From Pyropia yezoensis (taxonomy: Eukaryota; Rhodophyta; Bangiophyceae; Bangiales; Bangiaceae): a stretch of DNA of 64,000 bases. Position 1 is the stretch's first letter. Every line of letters starts with the position of its first letter. Positions 27,040 to 38,059 of the stretch are shown piece after piece. The stretch spans positions 14,505,420-14,569,419 of the forward strand of contig CM020620.1 in NCBI GenBank assembly GCA_009829735.1, read 5' to 3'. The position numbers were made by a program, and so were the translations under genes. The notes below the pieces were generated by a model, which had not been told where the DNA came from, made no database searches, and was given only the letters and a program-made list of their open reading frames with translations.

Positions 27040-29511
27040 ATGTCCTATCCCCAGGTGCTTGAAGAGGAGGAAGACCTCCTGATCGGGGAGGAGATGGAGG
27101 ACGACGCGCCTGTCGGTCCCGACGCCGCGCGTTACGGGGTGAGCTCGTCTGACGACGACGCGCCTGCTGTGTCCGTCCGTCTGTCGGCCGGAGGACTGTC
27201 GTCCGTGTGCAGCGGCACGACGGTGCCGTCGGCCGGAGGTCAACCCGGCGGTCAACCCGGCGGTCAACCCGGCGGTCAACCGCGCGTGGCGGCTTCTACC
27301 CCCCCTCTGCCGGCTGCCCGGATGGAGCCTGGTGCCGGTGCCGGCTCACCGCAGCTACCTCAAGATGGTCCGCCCTGCGGCGGAGGTGGCGACCCGCAGC
27401 CGACTCCGGCTGGTCAAGGTGGTCCGGGTGTCCGGGCGGTGACTCCTCGAGGCGGTCCCGACGTTGACGCGGGTGGTGGTGGCGGTGCGACACCCGGTGC
27501 GGCGGGTCAAGACGGTGCGGGTGTCCGCACGGCCGGGGCTCCGGCTCCGGAGGCTGTCCAAGTGCCTTCCCCTTCCGAGGCGGGGGCTACGCCGACGGGT
27601 GGTGCCGGCGCCGGTACCATACCTGAGGTGCCGCGGGTGTCGAGCGGTCAAGACGCTCCTTCTCCCATGGCGGTCGACACCGGGAGTTACTCCGGGCGGG
27701 CGCCCGCCCTTCTTCTTCCTCCTCGGCCTCGTCCATCTCCGACGTCGGCCCCTCTGCCGGTGGTGCGTCCCCCGGCGCCCCCGATTCTTCCTGGTCCTGC
27801 CCGGGTTGCCCCGTTGGGTGGCGGCGTCGCCGTGGTGGCGGGTCAACCCGCCATGTCGGTGTCCGACTTGGTGGCTCGGGTTCGAGGCCTCACGGTGCAA
27901 GAGTCGATGGAGTCCGATGGGCGTATGCGGGTGGACTTCCACCTGGTGCATCCCCGTGGAGAGTCCTCCCGCCGCGTTAAGGTGGACCCGAGCTGGGAGC
28001 GGGAGTTGGTGCGGTTGGTCAACCAGCCGAACGCGGTGCGGGTGGAACATCATTGGATCCTGAGTCAGCCGGACGACCGGCATGCGCAGCTCTGGCGCAC
28101 CCGGATGGGACGGGGTGAGGTCTACCTCGACCCCAACTTCGGGGTCTGCGACTTGATTGCCCCCGCGTTTCCGCGGGAGATTGACTACCCGGCTAGTGCT
28201 CGGGGGATTGCGGCGGCGGCGGAGCCGGTTGCGTTTGGGGAGACGGTGAGCCGTACCGGTCGGTATCCCGACTTTGACTACTACCCGGGGGTACCCCCGT
28301 GTCTGTCGTTGACGGCTCCCTACCCGCCCATGGCGGGGTTGAAGTCGGCGTCGAGTTGGCGACGTAACCATGGTGTCATGGCGGATGCGTTCCGCACCGA
28401 TATAACGTGTGCGTTGCAGACCGGCAACGGTCGTGCTCCGGTATACACTCCCGTGCGCCCGCCGCTATGGCAGGAGGGGTGGGAACCCGCCCCTGCTTTC
28501 CGGCTTGACACCGGCTCCTGCCTTCGCTACTTCGGGAGTGTGTTGGCCTCGCGACCGGTCCACCCGTTGCAGGGTACCTTCACCCTTGAGGTTACCCTCG
28601 GGCAGGTTTCCTCCTTCTTGCTGTCCGTCCGCCGGCAGGGTCGTCTGTTTCATCTCCCGACGGGTGTCCGTCGGCACATCGCGCAGTTGGGCGTGGATCT
28701 GATAGCCGCCAAGACCGGGTTGGCCCGGGAGTTCGAAGCCCTGCTGGCTGTTCACGATGCCGTGAACTGGGCTGGTGTGTTGGACCTTCCCCCGTACCGG
28801 GACCCGCAGGCTGGGGCTTCCCCCTTGCCTCGTCACTCGTTGCGTGTCCGGCGTACTCAGCCGGGTGAGCCCAGTTGCCATGGGTGGGCATCCACCGAGG
28901 CTGTTGCTGACCTGGGTATTCCCATGGTTATCCATGACCCTCTTCAGGTCCTTGCCCCGTGGTTCGGTAACCCGATACCGGCGGCGGTTGGCCGTCGTCC
29001 CCGAGAGTGGGGCTCTGTGGGTGGGGAGCGTGAGGTGTCCCGTCGTCGGGCGGAGTACCGCCGTGGTTACGGTAAAGCCCCTTCGGTAGGGTCCTACCGG
29101 GCCTCGTATCAGGTGCCACCGGCTCCGGTGGTGGCCGTGTCGGCTCCTGTGGCTCCTCTGGCTGCGCCAGTGTCACCTCCCGCCCCTGTCCTACATGACG
29201 GGGGTCCCCGTCTCTGGTATGAGGGCGTTGACGCCCTTGTTACCCGCGCAATGCGGGAGGGTCTCTCTGTTAGCTGGGGGGATATCCCCCCAGGTGTTGC
29301 GCTGGTTGGGTCAGCGCGTTGCTTCGGTGGCGTGCTGGAACGCCTCCAGAAAGCTCTGGAGGACGTGGAGGCTGGCCGCAGCACCCTCGTCCAGCTATGC
29401 ACCGAGGTAACTCGGGTGATCGACCGTCGTGAGATTGCCGACCGGTGGAGCTCGGAGGTATACGCGCTTACGCGTGAGTGGCCTCCCTCGGGCAGTGGGT
29501 CTACCCACTGA
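27040..29511 (+). CDS. Antisense ORF of gypsy copy B, 823 aa, unknown function
   Basis: An uninterrupted frame starts at ATG 27040 and ends TGA 29509-29511, opposite in strand to gag-pol. Residues 1-60 are acidic (LEEEEDLL, EEMEDDA, SSSDDDA), followed by about 230 residues of Gly/Pro/Ala-rich sequence with a GGQP repeat. From about residue 250 comes a conserved, mixed-composition region: ARVRGLTVQESMESDGRMRV, VKVDPSWERELVRLVNQPNA, SWRRNHGVMADAFRTDITCA, RQGRLFHLPTGVRRHIAQLG. A helical C-terminus (RLQKALEDVEAG, DRREIADRW) closes the protein. There is no signal peptide, transmembrane segment or known retroelement domain, so it does not look like an envelope. The family is unknown to me. Conservation between copies argues that the protein matters to the element. 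Confidence 0.85.
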   Translation: MSYPQVLEEEEDLLIGEEMEDDAPVGPDAARYGVSSSDDDAPAVSVRLSAGGLSSVCSGTTVPSAGGQPGGQPGGQPGGQPRVAASTPPLPAARMEPGAGAGSPQLPQDGPPCGGGGDPQPTPAGQGGPGVRAVTPRGGPDVDAGGGGGATPGAAGQDGAGVRTAGAPAPEAVQVPSPSEAGATPTGGAGAGTIPEVPRVSSGQDAPSPMAVDTGSYSGRAPALLLPPRPRPSPTSAPLPVVRPPAPPILPGPARVAPLGGGVAVVAGQPAMSVSDLVARVRGLTVQESMESDGRMRVDFHLVHPRGESSRRVKVDPSWERELVRLVNQPNAVRVEHHWILSQPDDRHAQLWRTRMGRGEVYLDPNFGVCDLIAPAFPREIDYPASARGIAAAAEPVAFGETVSRTGRYPDFDYYPGVPPCLSLTAPYPPMAGLKSASSWRRNHGVMADAFRTDITCALQTGNGRAPVYTPVRPPLWQEGWEPAPAFRLDTGSCLRYFGSVLASRPVHPLQGTFTLEVTLGQVSSFLLSVRRQGRLFHLPTGVRRHIAQLGVDLIAAKTGLAREFEALLAVHDAVNWAGVLDLPPYRDPQAGASPLPRHSLRVRRTQPGEPSCHGWASTEAVADLGIPMVIHDPLQVLAPWFGNPIPAAVGRRPREWGSVGGEREVSRRRAEYRRGYGKAPSVGSYRASYQVPPAPVVAVSAPVAPLAAPVSPPAPVLHDGGPRLWYEGVDALVTRAMREGLSVSWGDIPPGVALVGSARCFGGVLERLQKALEDVEAGRSTLVQLCTEVTRVIDRREIADRWSSEVYALTREWPPSGSGSTH

Positions 29512-29991
29512 GGAGTGCTATTGTTTGTGAGGGAGAGGGCCCCGGCAACCCTTATGGTAGCCGGGTAGTAGTGAGTATAAACTCATCCCCCGCGTGGGGC
29601 ATTGCTTGCCTCTGTTTGCTGCCCTGGGGAGTACCCCTTCTGGCTCAGTGGTGCCTTGCCTCCCGCCCAACTTCTTCCGGTTGGTTCATGCTTGGGGAGG
29701 TTATCCTCCCTCACTTTGTGTCTTGGCTTGGGGAGGTCATCCTCCCGTGTAAGCTCCCTAGTTACTTCGATATTATCGGAGTTAGCCTTTACCTTTAAGT
29801 TAACTTATTAAGGTTCAGGTTTTTACTTAGTTACCTAAGCTTAGCTCTACTTAGTTACCTAAGCTTGGTTCGACTTAGAAACCTAAGTCTGATTTGACTT
29901 AGAAACCTAAGTCTGCCGTAACCACGTCACACCCTACTTAGTAGGTATAAGCCTCACCCCCCAACAGCCGAAGTCGGTGTCGGTTGGGTTG
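29512..29991. repeat. Convergent zone with tandem hairpins, copy B
   Basis: As in copy A, GGGAGGTCATCCTCCC-type inverted motifs (around 29695-29745) and four tandem CTTAG...CTAAG hairpin units (around 29825-29912) lie between the antisense ORF stop and the pol stop. There is no coding potential. Confidence 0.7.
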
Positions 29992-32900
29992 TTATAGTAG
30001 GCGTCGTCGCCTCATGTACGGCATGAGGAGCTGGCGGGGTATATTTGCCGCCTGTTCCCAGGTGGGTGAGTCGTATCCGACCCACATAACCTTGACGTAC
30101 CAGGGTCCTGGTAGGTCCGGGTCGGTGTGTCCGACCACGCTTTCTACTTGGTATGGAATCCCATCCGGTCCCACCGGGTCATCTGACCGGTGGGTTGTAA
30201 GAGCTTCATGTAGCAACCCAGCCGGTACCGGCTGAGGCTGTTCCGGCATCGGAGCAGGTGTGACATCATTCATGCTGATGCGTTGAATCTCCGTATCGGA
30301 GTGTAAGATAACAGAGTGGTCATCTCTGTGGAGGATCTGGTACGGTCCCTTGACCGGTTGCATAAGCTTGTTCCCTCGGAACTTCTGGTGTCTGATATAG
30401 ACCCAGTCACCTGTTAACAGGGTTGCGTTGCGCACCCGTAGTCGGGCGTCGAAGTTCTTCTTATACCGAAGTTGTGTTCTGTCAAGGGCACCCTTGAGCT
30501 TAGGAATCATCCACGATAGCTTGGCCAACCAAGCTAGGTGGATGCGTTCGGCGGGTCGGCCCTTCGGTGTATCATACCGAGTGCACCTGCCGGGTGGCAG
30601 CGTCAAGTTACCGACGCCTAGTGGCATGACCCACTCCAGCGGAGCGATGTTTGTGCTCCGATGTGGCCTGGCATTGTATGCCAGGGTGAGTACGGACAGA
30701 AGCCTGTCCCAGGTGTTCGTGTGCTCGGCCACGTAGCACTGTAGCATCTTGACGATGGTGCGGTTGAACCGCTCCACCTGCCCGTTGGACTGCGGGTGGT
30801 AGTCGGATGCCCGACGTGGTTCGATACCGAACATGCCCAGGACCTTAGTGCAGAATGCCGACGTAAGGTTTGCTCCGTTATCGGAGAGGAGTTGCTTCAT
30901 GACTCCGTATGCACTGATCCAGTGGTCAACCACTGCGTTCATGATCGTGTATGCCGTATCATTCGGGATGGCTGCCGCTCTTGACAGCTTAGTGAAGCGG
31001 TCAGACATGACCAGGATGTACCTGTTCCCTTCTTCCGTTATCGGAAGTGGCCCGAGTATGTCGATAGCGACTTGCTCGTTGGGCCCATCAGGTGGGAATA
31101 GCTTCATGGCAGACGCCCGCCTATGTAGACTCACGCGGTTACGTGCACAGGGGTGGCATCCCCTTACGTGGTCGACCACGTCGACGGCCATTGCTGGCCA
31201 GTAGAAGAACCTTCGCATTGCTGCGAACATACGTGAACCCCCCGGGTGTCCGGCTGTGGGGTTCTCGTGTTCTCGTTCCATGACGGCTTGCCGTAAGGAC
31301 ACGGGAACCACGACTTGATGTCGTCCATCGGCGGGTGCCCGCCGGTATATGAGTCGGTCTTCATTCTCGGAGAAGATGCCGGCCGTACCGGCCAGAAGGT
31401 TAGCACGATGACGTCTACAGTCATCGTCGTTGGCCTGTGCCTCGCGGAAGTCCGCGAGGGTCAATGGGCACGCAAGGTGTGCCATGGTATGGTCAGCCAT
31501 ACCCTGGGTAGCATTACCCACCATGCACACCGGTACTACCGGGATGTCCTCGTCCACCGGGCGGGTATCCCCGCTCGGGGTGTCGAGTCGAGACAACGCG
31601 TCTCCGAGGTGGTGGGTTGACCCAGCCTTATACACCGTGCGGTAGTCGTGCTCGGCCATCTTCAGCCTCCATCGGGCTAGCCTCCCATGGCTATCGGAAT
31701 CCTTGTCACCAAGGTTGAGGAGCCATCGTAGGGGTTCGTGGTCGGACCTCACGATGAACCTGGAGCCCTCCAGGTATGGACGGAGCAGTTGCACTGCCCA
31801 TATAACTCCGAGGCATTCACGCTCGGTGGCACTATAGTTCCGCTCAGCCGGGTTGAGTGTCCGGCTGAAGTACCCTACCGGACGTAGGTCCGGGATAACG
31901 TTGTCGGTACCTATCAACGTCTCTCCCTGTAACAGGGTGCATCCCACTTGTGTATCACACGCATCGACATCGATGACGAAGGTACCCCGTCTATGCGGTA
32001 ACGCAAGGACGGGTGGGGCTAGTAGGGCTCGCTTCAGCGACTCGAATGCCTCCTCTTCGCTAGGCGAAGGGGGTTGGAGTACCTTGGGTAAGGTACTGCT
32101 CGTAAGAACCGTTAACGGTTTAGCTATCCGAGCGAAATCCTTGACGAACCGTCGGTATACATTGCACATTCCCAGGAAGCTCTTGAGCTGCGTCTGGGTG
32201 TTAGGGAACCGGGCATCCCGGAGTGCCCGGGTATTGGCTTCGAGTACCCCTAGTTTACCAGGGGTTATCTGGTGGCCCAGATATTCGACCGTCTGTTGGA
32301 AGAAGGCGCACTTCTTCAGACGCAGGGTTACCCCGGCGTTCCTCAAGAGGGTGAGTACCTCGTCAACATGTTGTACATGGTCATCCATGTTACGCGAGAA
32401 GACGATGACGTCATCGAGGTACACTAGGCAGTTACGCCACTTCACCCCCGACAGTATCATGTCGATAGCCCGCTGGAATGTAGCGGGGGCGTTGGACAAT
32501 CCGAAGGGCATCCTTAGGAACTCGTACACTCCACTGTGACAGACGAATGCCGTCTTGGGGATATCCTCGTCCGCCACCGGGATCTGCCAGTATCCGGCAT
32601 TGCAGTCGATGGTGGTAAACACCGTAGCCTCCCCCAGGGAGTCGATGCATTCATCCATCCTTGGTAAAGGGTATGAGTCCTTCTTGGTAACCAAGTTGAG
32701 GCGTCGATAATCGATGCAAAACCGAGGGGTTTGATCCTTTTTCGGCACAATAACGACTGGGGCACCCCATTCCGACATCGAAGGTCGGATCACCTTAGCT
32801 TCACTCATCCTCTTCACTTCTCCATCAACGATCTCTCGTTGCATAGGTCCCGCTCGGTGCGGTTGTGAGCGGGCGGGTCGTGCGCCTGGTACCAGGTCTA

Positions 32901-33999
32901 TACGATGTTGGGTTGCCCCAATGGTCCCCAAGGCCCCGCCTGTCCACATAACGTCATGCTTTCTTAGCATCCGTCGTACCCCTTCGGCTACCGAAGGGGG
33001 AAGGTGGTCGAGGTCAGCCTCGGCCAGTGCCTTCAAGGCCTCTTGGTCCTTTGGCGGCAGGTCCGCCGGAGCCGCCGATGGGTTAGGCTTCCCGTCATCG
33101 GGTTGCTGTCGCTCGGTGGTCTCGGCGACCGCCAGTACTTCAAGTGGTTCCACTTGACCTTCCTTATTAGGGGTAAGGATGTCTCCTTCGTAGAGCTCGG
33201 CGATCCCGAGGATAGTCCCATTCGGAAGGGTGACTGCCTTACGGCGATAGTTCGCCATCACGCGTAGGGACGACCCTCCCGCTGGGAGGTCTACGATACC
33301 ATTGGCCATGGTCAACCCATGCTGCTTTTATGATCGCAGGTTGCCCTGGACTCTGCAGATGCCTGCGAGGTCACAGTTAACCGGGAGGACTATCTCCGAC
33401 AACGGCTCAAAGCGAGTTCGCTTCGCCAACCGAAGTGTCTTCGGTTTTACGCTTGCGTACACCTCTGCCACGTTGACGTGGCTCCCTTGCGTCGTCAGTT
33501 CCCTGACGATAGCTGTATGTCCTCGCTTCGTCCCGTCGGCCTCTTGTAGCTCGACGGTCCTCCGGCCTGGCCGGATTGCATCCACGTGAACGATGATGAA
33601 GGTGCACCCCAGTATGCAGGGCACCGATAAGGTCTCGCACACCAGGAAGTCGACTTCCGTAGTGAGTTCCCCGATGGTAACCCGCAGCGACATCGCCGCG
33701 GTCGTGCGAATGAGACGACCATTCGCGGCTTTGATCGTGGGTCCCCGGGTCACTCGGACTCGCGGGAGCCACTTGTCCGGGAGGGTATCCTTCCGGATAA
33801 GGTTGGGTCCAGCCCCTGTATCCAGTACAGGGTAGTACGATCGTGTCGACTGGGGGTCAACTCCCAGTGTGGCTGATACCTTGAAGTTCTCCAAGGTAAA
33901 CAACACATGTCCTACACCGATATCCGGTGTAGCTCGGGCATCCTGAACAGGGCCCTTGTCTGGTTCTACGTGACGGGGCTTCCCGTCCTCTCCTCCCAA
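29992..33999 (-). pseudogene. pol: Ty3/gypsy Pol, copy B, one nonsense change
   Basis: This is homologous over its length to the copy A pol and in the same domain order: protease DTGAG, reverse transcriptase YLDD, RNase H, HHCC/DDE integrase, chromodomain (WYVKVMWVGYDSPTWEQ). One stop, TAA at 33325-33327 where copy A has TAC, separates the protease (33999-33328) from the rest (33315-29992). The start of pol also differs from A by a missing G in a G run near 34060, which shifts the upstream frame. Catalytic residues are otherwise kept, so the loss looks recent. Confidence 0.92.
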
Positions 34000-34164
34000 C
34001 CTTGGAGGTTGGTCATCAATCCCCTGACGCCGTGTCGTCGGGGCCGGAAGGTGTACCCGGGGTTGATGCGGCGTCGGCTCAACCGCGCTCTCCGTGGGGT
34101 TTTCCCCGCGGTACTCCGGGGGGCTTGCTTGGGTAACCCCAGCGCCTCCCGGTCATCCTTCCTC

Positions 34165-36347
34165 TTACTCGTTTCCCGCCCTTGGTAGGGTGCTGTCCGC
34201 CGGGACATCCGGCTGAGGAGGTGCCCCCTCGACGGCCAGTACTCCACCTGGAGCTGGCTGCCTACCCGGTGCGGGTCCGGGTGCTCGGGCGGGATACCCC
34301 CCGGTGGATGCCTTGCGTTGCGCCGCTGCCCCGCCGAGACTCCTCGGGGATGAGTGGGCAGGAAGACACCCAGTGCTGGGGATCCCCACACAACATACAC
34401 CCGGACGTGCCGGTCCCCCCTTGAGTTCGCATCGGGGTAGCCCCGTAGCTACGGTTGCCTCCCTCGGGCGCCCGAGTGCCTGCTCCCTGGTAGGCCTTGG
34501 GTCCTTGGGTCAACCGGAACATGGATTCCCCCAACCGGTTGGGTCGGCCCGCAATCTGCGGAGGTGCCTCCGTGCGCACCGCCCACGTTGGCAAGGGTTG
34601 GTGAGGGTTACCCGTCACCGGGGAGTACCCCGTAGTCCGCACATACGGGACGCGCCGTCCCGTTCCTTCGTTGACCTGGAACTGGGTTCCAGCCGGGGCG
34701 ATGTACGCTACCGTACCATGTTCATCAATCACCGGCGTCGCCGGTAGCAACAGGTGGCCCTGTTGGTCGACTAGAGGGTCATCCTCACCAATAGGGGTAT
34801 GTTCGGTCGCCACCAGTACTGGTGCGGCCTTACGTTCCACCTTCTCTTGCCTCGGTACCGGGGTAAGACTGGGCTTGCCTCCCTCACCCTTGGGCTTCGG
34901 GGCCAAGGCACACTCCGGGTGTAGAACCCGGTAGGCGTCCCCTAGGGACTTGCACATATGCATCAGTCGACTGAAGTTCGTCCGTGCCGTGTTGGCGCCC
35001 CGTGCGGATATCCGCACGTAGTTGGGTACTCCTGCGAACAGGATGGCCCGTAGCTCCCCTTCTCCGAGGAGCTTCCCCAGCTCGTAGTCGAGCTCTTGGA
35101 TCCGGCGTCCAAACATCTCCTCATCCTCCCAGCACTGGGCGGTGGCAGTGCGAAGGGCCCGATAGTGGTCCTCGCACTTGTCCTCACTGAGGTAGCTGCT
35201 CAGCAGCTCCTTCAATATCCCACGGTAATCCATGGGGGTGGCCGCGACCCTCATTCCCGGCATCGGGGATGCCTGGCGAAGAATGCCTCGCACCCGTTCA
35301 TCAACAAAGAACGGGAGGATCTCCAGAGCCAGCCCCTCGTTAACGAGCGCCTTGTCTGCGGCTGCCTTGAAGCTAGTCAAGAAGCCGATGACTGCCAACG
35401 GGCGTCCGTTCGGCCCCCCGAACATAGGGACTCCCTTCATAAGGGTCTGCATAGAGCGGATCGCCCGATGCGACGTATTACGCATCGATTCCGATACGGT
35501 GGTAGAGCGGTCCTCCAAACGATAACGTTCCGGAGTAAGAACCGACCGGAAGACCTCGTTGACGATCTCCGTGTCAGCGTCCTGGATATCCAGTCGCTTA
35601 GCCAGTTGATGAGCGAACTCATCGGACTCCATCCGCTTCAGTAGGCTCGCAGTTACCTGCGCGGTCATAGCTTCCACCACTGAAGATGGTACTTCAGGCG
35701 TCGGCACCTCGGGAACCCGAGTTGCCTGGCCTCCTTCGTCGTGGGGGTACTGCGAGAGGGTACCCTCCCCCAATAACCGACTCTCCCCCGGCGTACGTAT
35801 CCGCCGGGTCGTGTCCGCGGAGTCCGCTTCGGGTGCTCCGAGCGTATCGCTCCGTGTGACTCCGTTCCAACTCTGCCGACGAGTCGGACCCATACCCCAT
35901 TGTGTCCGGGGGTTGTCCAGGAGTAGCAACACCGGGGTTGACCCTGGTGGACTCCGAAAGTAGTCCGGCCGGTTCGAACCGTACCGGTGTGGGAGGAACA
36001 CGACGGGGTCCCGTCGTGTGCCGTGTTGACATCAACACTGCCATTGCGTCCTCCGTCCGATCTTGACGGGCGTCGAGCCCGGAAAACCGGGCCTCGATGC
36101 GGGCCAATGATGCCATCAGGGAATCCCCTGGTGAAGGAGGCGGCGGAGTGAGGTCGGTCGACGACAGTTGAGGCGGGCCCCCGCCTCCTGCCGTCCGAGC
36201 CGTGCCAAACGTCGATCCGGCACCGGAAAGCATTGGCGTCTCAATGTTATCGATCGGGTTCCCGATCCCGGTTCCCGTAGTCACCTCCGGGGTCGGCGTC
36301 GACGCCGATCCGTCATCTTGAACGTTCCCCGTCTCTTGGGTAGACAT
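34165..36347 (-). pseudogene. gag: Ty3/gypsy gag, copy B, two frameshifts
   Basis: Gag opens at ATG 36347 (MSTQETGNVQDD). A Pro/Ser/Thr-rich N-terminus leads to a capsid-like helical region (MESDEFAHQLAKRL, NYVRISARGANTARTNFSRL) and the zinc knuckle CMLCGDPQHWVSSC. Compared with copy C the frame changes near 35763-35775, where B is about 2 nt shorter. Compared with copy A there is an extra C near 34330, which moves the end to 34262 instead of 34165. The capsid would package element RNA. Two independent indels make this copy non-functional unless they are sequencing artefacts. Confidence 0.88.
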
Positions 36348-36571
36348 GGTCACAATCAGTCAACCGACGTATCAATCACCACGAACAAGAGAGCGAGGGG
36401 GTAGATTGGGGAGAGTACAGTAGATCACAGTCAAAGGTAAAAACTCAACACAATCGATCAGGTCGCAACACCACGAGTACAAGAAAAGGACCAGATCCCT
36501 ATCCGTGTGCCAGGGCCGAAGACGGCGTCACCACAAGGGTGACGGAAACCCGTCCCCTGCTGCTCCACCAA
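36348..36571 (-). promoter_or_regulatory. Leader and primer binding site of copy B
   Basis: One base inside the 5' LTR, the minus strand reads TGGTGGAGCAGCAGGGGAC (36570-36552). It starts with the TGG expected of a site complementary to a tRNA 3' CCA. The same string occurs at copy C next to 40363. I cannot name the tRNA. Confidence 0.65.
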
Positions 36572-36931
36572 TGTAGCACAATAGGAATCCGTCGCACGTC
36601 CACTCTCAGGGAACACTCACCAAGGGGGATCGGCACCAACGTCACCGGGAGGCCAAGGTTGCTGTCCTTGGAGCGCAAGCCACGGGACCAAGATGGGAGC
36701 CCAAATGGGAGGGTTTGTTGTTCTACCTTGGCCGGCGGGATTCGCCACCGGCCCCCTCGTTATAAACCCTCGGAGACACTACTAACTACCCTCCACCCCA
36801 AGATGCAAGTCCCTCTGGTCATACGTAACTTATAGATACCGTGACCAGTACGAACTATCAAATTGAAAGTTAAGGGTTAGAAGTAGCCCCCCTGATATTA
36901 GGGTCACAATACGGACAACCATATTGCTACA
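36572..36931 (-). repeat. 5' LTR of gypsy copy B
   Basis: This 360-nt LTR has TGTAGC...GCTACA ends, about 3% different from its partner at 26093. Beyond it the sequence switches at once to an unrelated integrase remnant. Confidence 0.95.
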
Positions 36932-38059
36932 GAACGGCGGCAAACTACGGTCATGTTGCTGTTCCGGCTAAGGAGCCCTTCGCCGCGTTGGCAATGGACA
37001 TCCTTGGGCCCCTGCCAGTGACCGAGGAGGGCAACCAGTACCTCCTGGTCATCTGCAATCGCTTCACGAAACTTACGCGAGCGATCCCACTGGCAGAGAT
37101 CACGGCCATGTCGGTCGTGTCCGCCTTCCTAGATCACTAGGTTGCCGCGTATCGCATCCCAGATAGTACGCTATCAGACAACGGACCGCAATTTGCGTCC
37201 GGTCTGTTTCAGGGAGTGCTGGACATGTTGGGGGTCCGGGCAGACTATGCCAAACCTACCACCCACAAACTAATGGGCAGGTGAAGCGCTTCAACAAAAA
37301 TATTGTTAGGCAACTGCGCCACCATGCGAGTGAGCACGGGAACAAGTGGTACCAATACATTTTTATCTTGCCTACGGCCTACCACTCGCAGGTTCAGTCT
37401 CATACGGGGGAAGCACCCCCTTCTTTGTGAATCCACGCCGCTCGCGGTCTATTGCTGTACGGCGGTCACTCCCAACTGGGAGGCCGGTGGCAGGACACCT
37501 ACTCCTACTGAGAGCAAGACGGAGTTTGCTTCAAGGCTCGAGAGGCTCATCCATAAAGTCAGGCTGAGGTGGAGAGGGCGCAGAAGCGCTACAAGCGTGC
37601 TTTCAACAAGAAATTGCGTAACGCCAAGCACGTCCCCAAGCCGGGTGACTGGGTGCTGCCACATTCGCATACCCTGACTGGGGGTAAGCTGGTGTTTCAG
37701 ACGAAGGGACGATACCATGTCCTTCGTACTGATGGGCGGCGGTTCACCATCGAAAGTGACGATGGGATCCGTACCGTAAACGGACAGGACGTTGTGAAAG
37801 TTGCATCACCCCTGCAGGCGACCCGGCTTGAGTGCGTGCACTGAAAGCGTGGCGTTTGCCTTTGCTGCCTGCGGCCAACCAGGGCCCGCAGGAGTACGTG
37901 TTCGACAAGTTCGTCGACCACGGCTGGGATGAGGATCCTGACCGCCTCATGTTGAGGGTGCGTTGTTTATGGATTTCGTGCCATGGACGATACTTGAGAG
38001 TAGGTAGAGGTCCTCCCAGCTGAGAGAGTCCGGGCGTACTGCGCCCGGATCAATACCAA
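36932..38059 (+). pseudogene. Decayed Ty3/gypsy integrase and C-terminus
   Basis: Plus-strand fragments encode AMDILGPLPVTEEG, LSDNGPQFASG and then, after a stop (37138-37140) and a frame change, a YHPQTNGQVKRFN equivalent. The DDE glutamate is Lys here. A GPY/F-like module (KPGDWVLPHSH, GRYHVLRTDGRRFTIESDDG) and a broken chromodomain (YVFDKFVDHGWDEDPDRLML) follow. Several stops and frameshifts show it is an old remnant, most similar in style to element D. It is truncated by the LTR at 36931 and by the assembly gap. Confidence 0.85.

Larger units (their letters stand above)
26093..36931 (-). mobile_element. Ty3/gypsy element copy B, full structure with antisense ORF
   Basis: This is the complete 10.8-kb element. 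On the minus strand: 5' LTR (36931-36572), primer binding site (36570-36552), leader, gag (36347 to about 34165), pol (33999-29992), convergent hairpin zone, antisense ORF (27040-29511 on +), polypurine tract and 3' LTR (26454-26093). The two LTRs differ at roughly a dozen positions by eye, so insertion is not very recent. No target-site duplication is seen: the flanks are GTGCCT and GAACGG. The left flank is gag of copy A, so B either landed in A or the pair arose by recombination through LTRs. Gag has indels and pol one nonsense change; the antisense ORF is intact. Confidence 0.93.
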
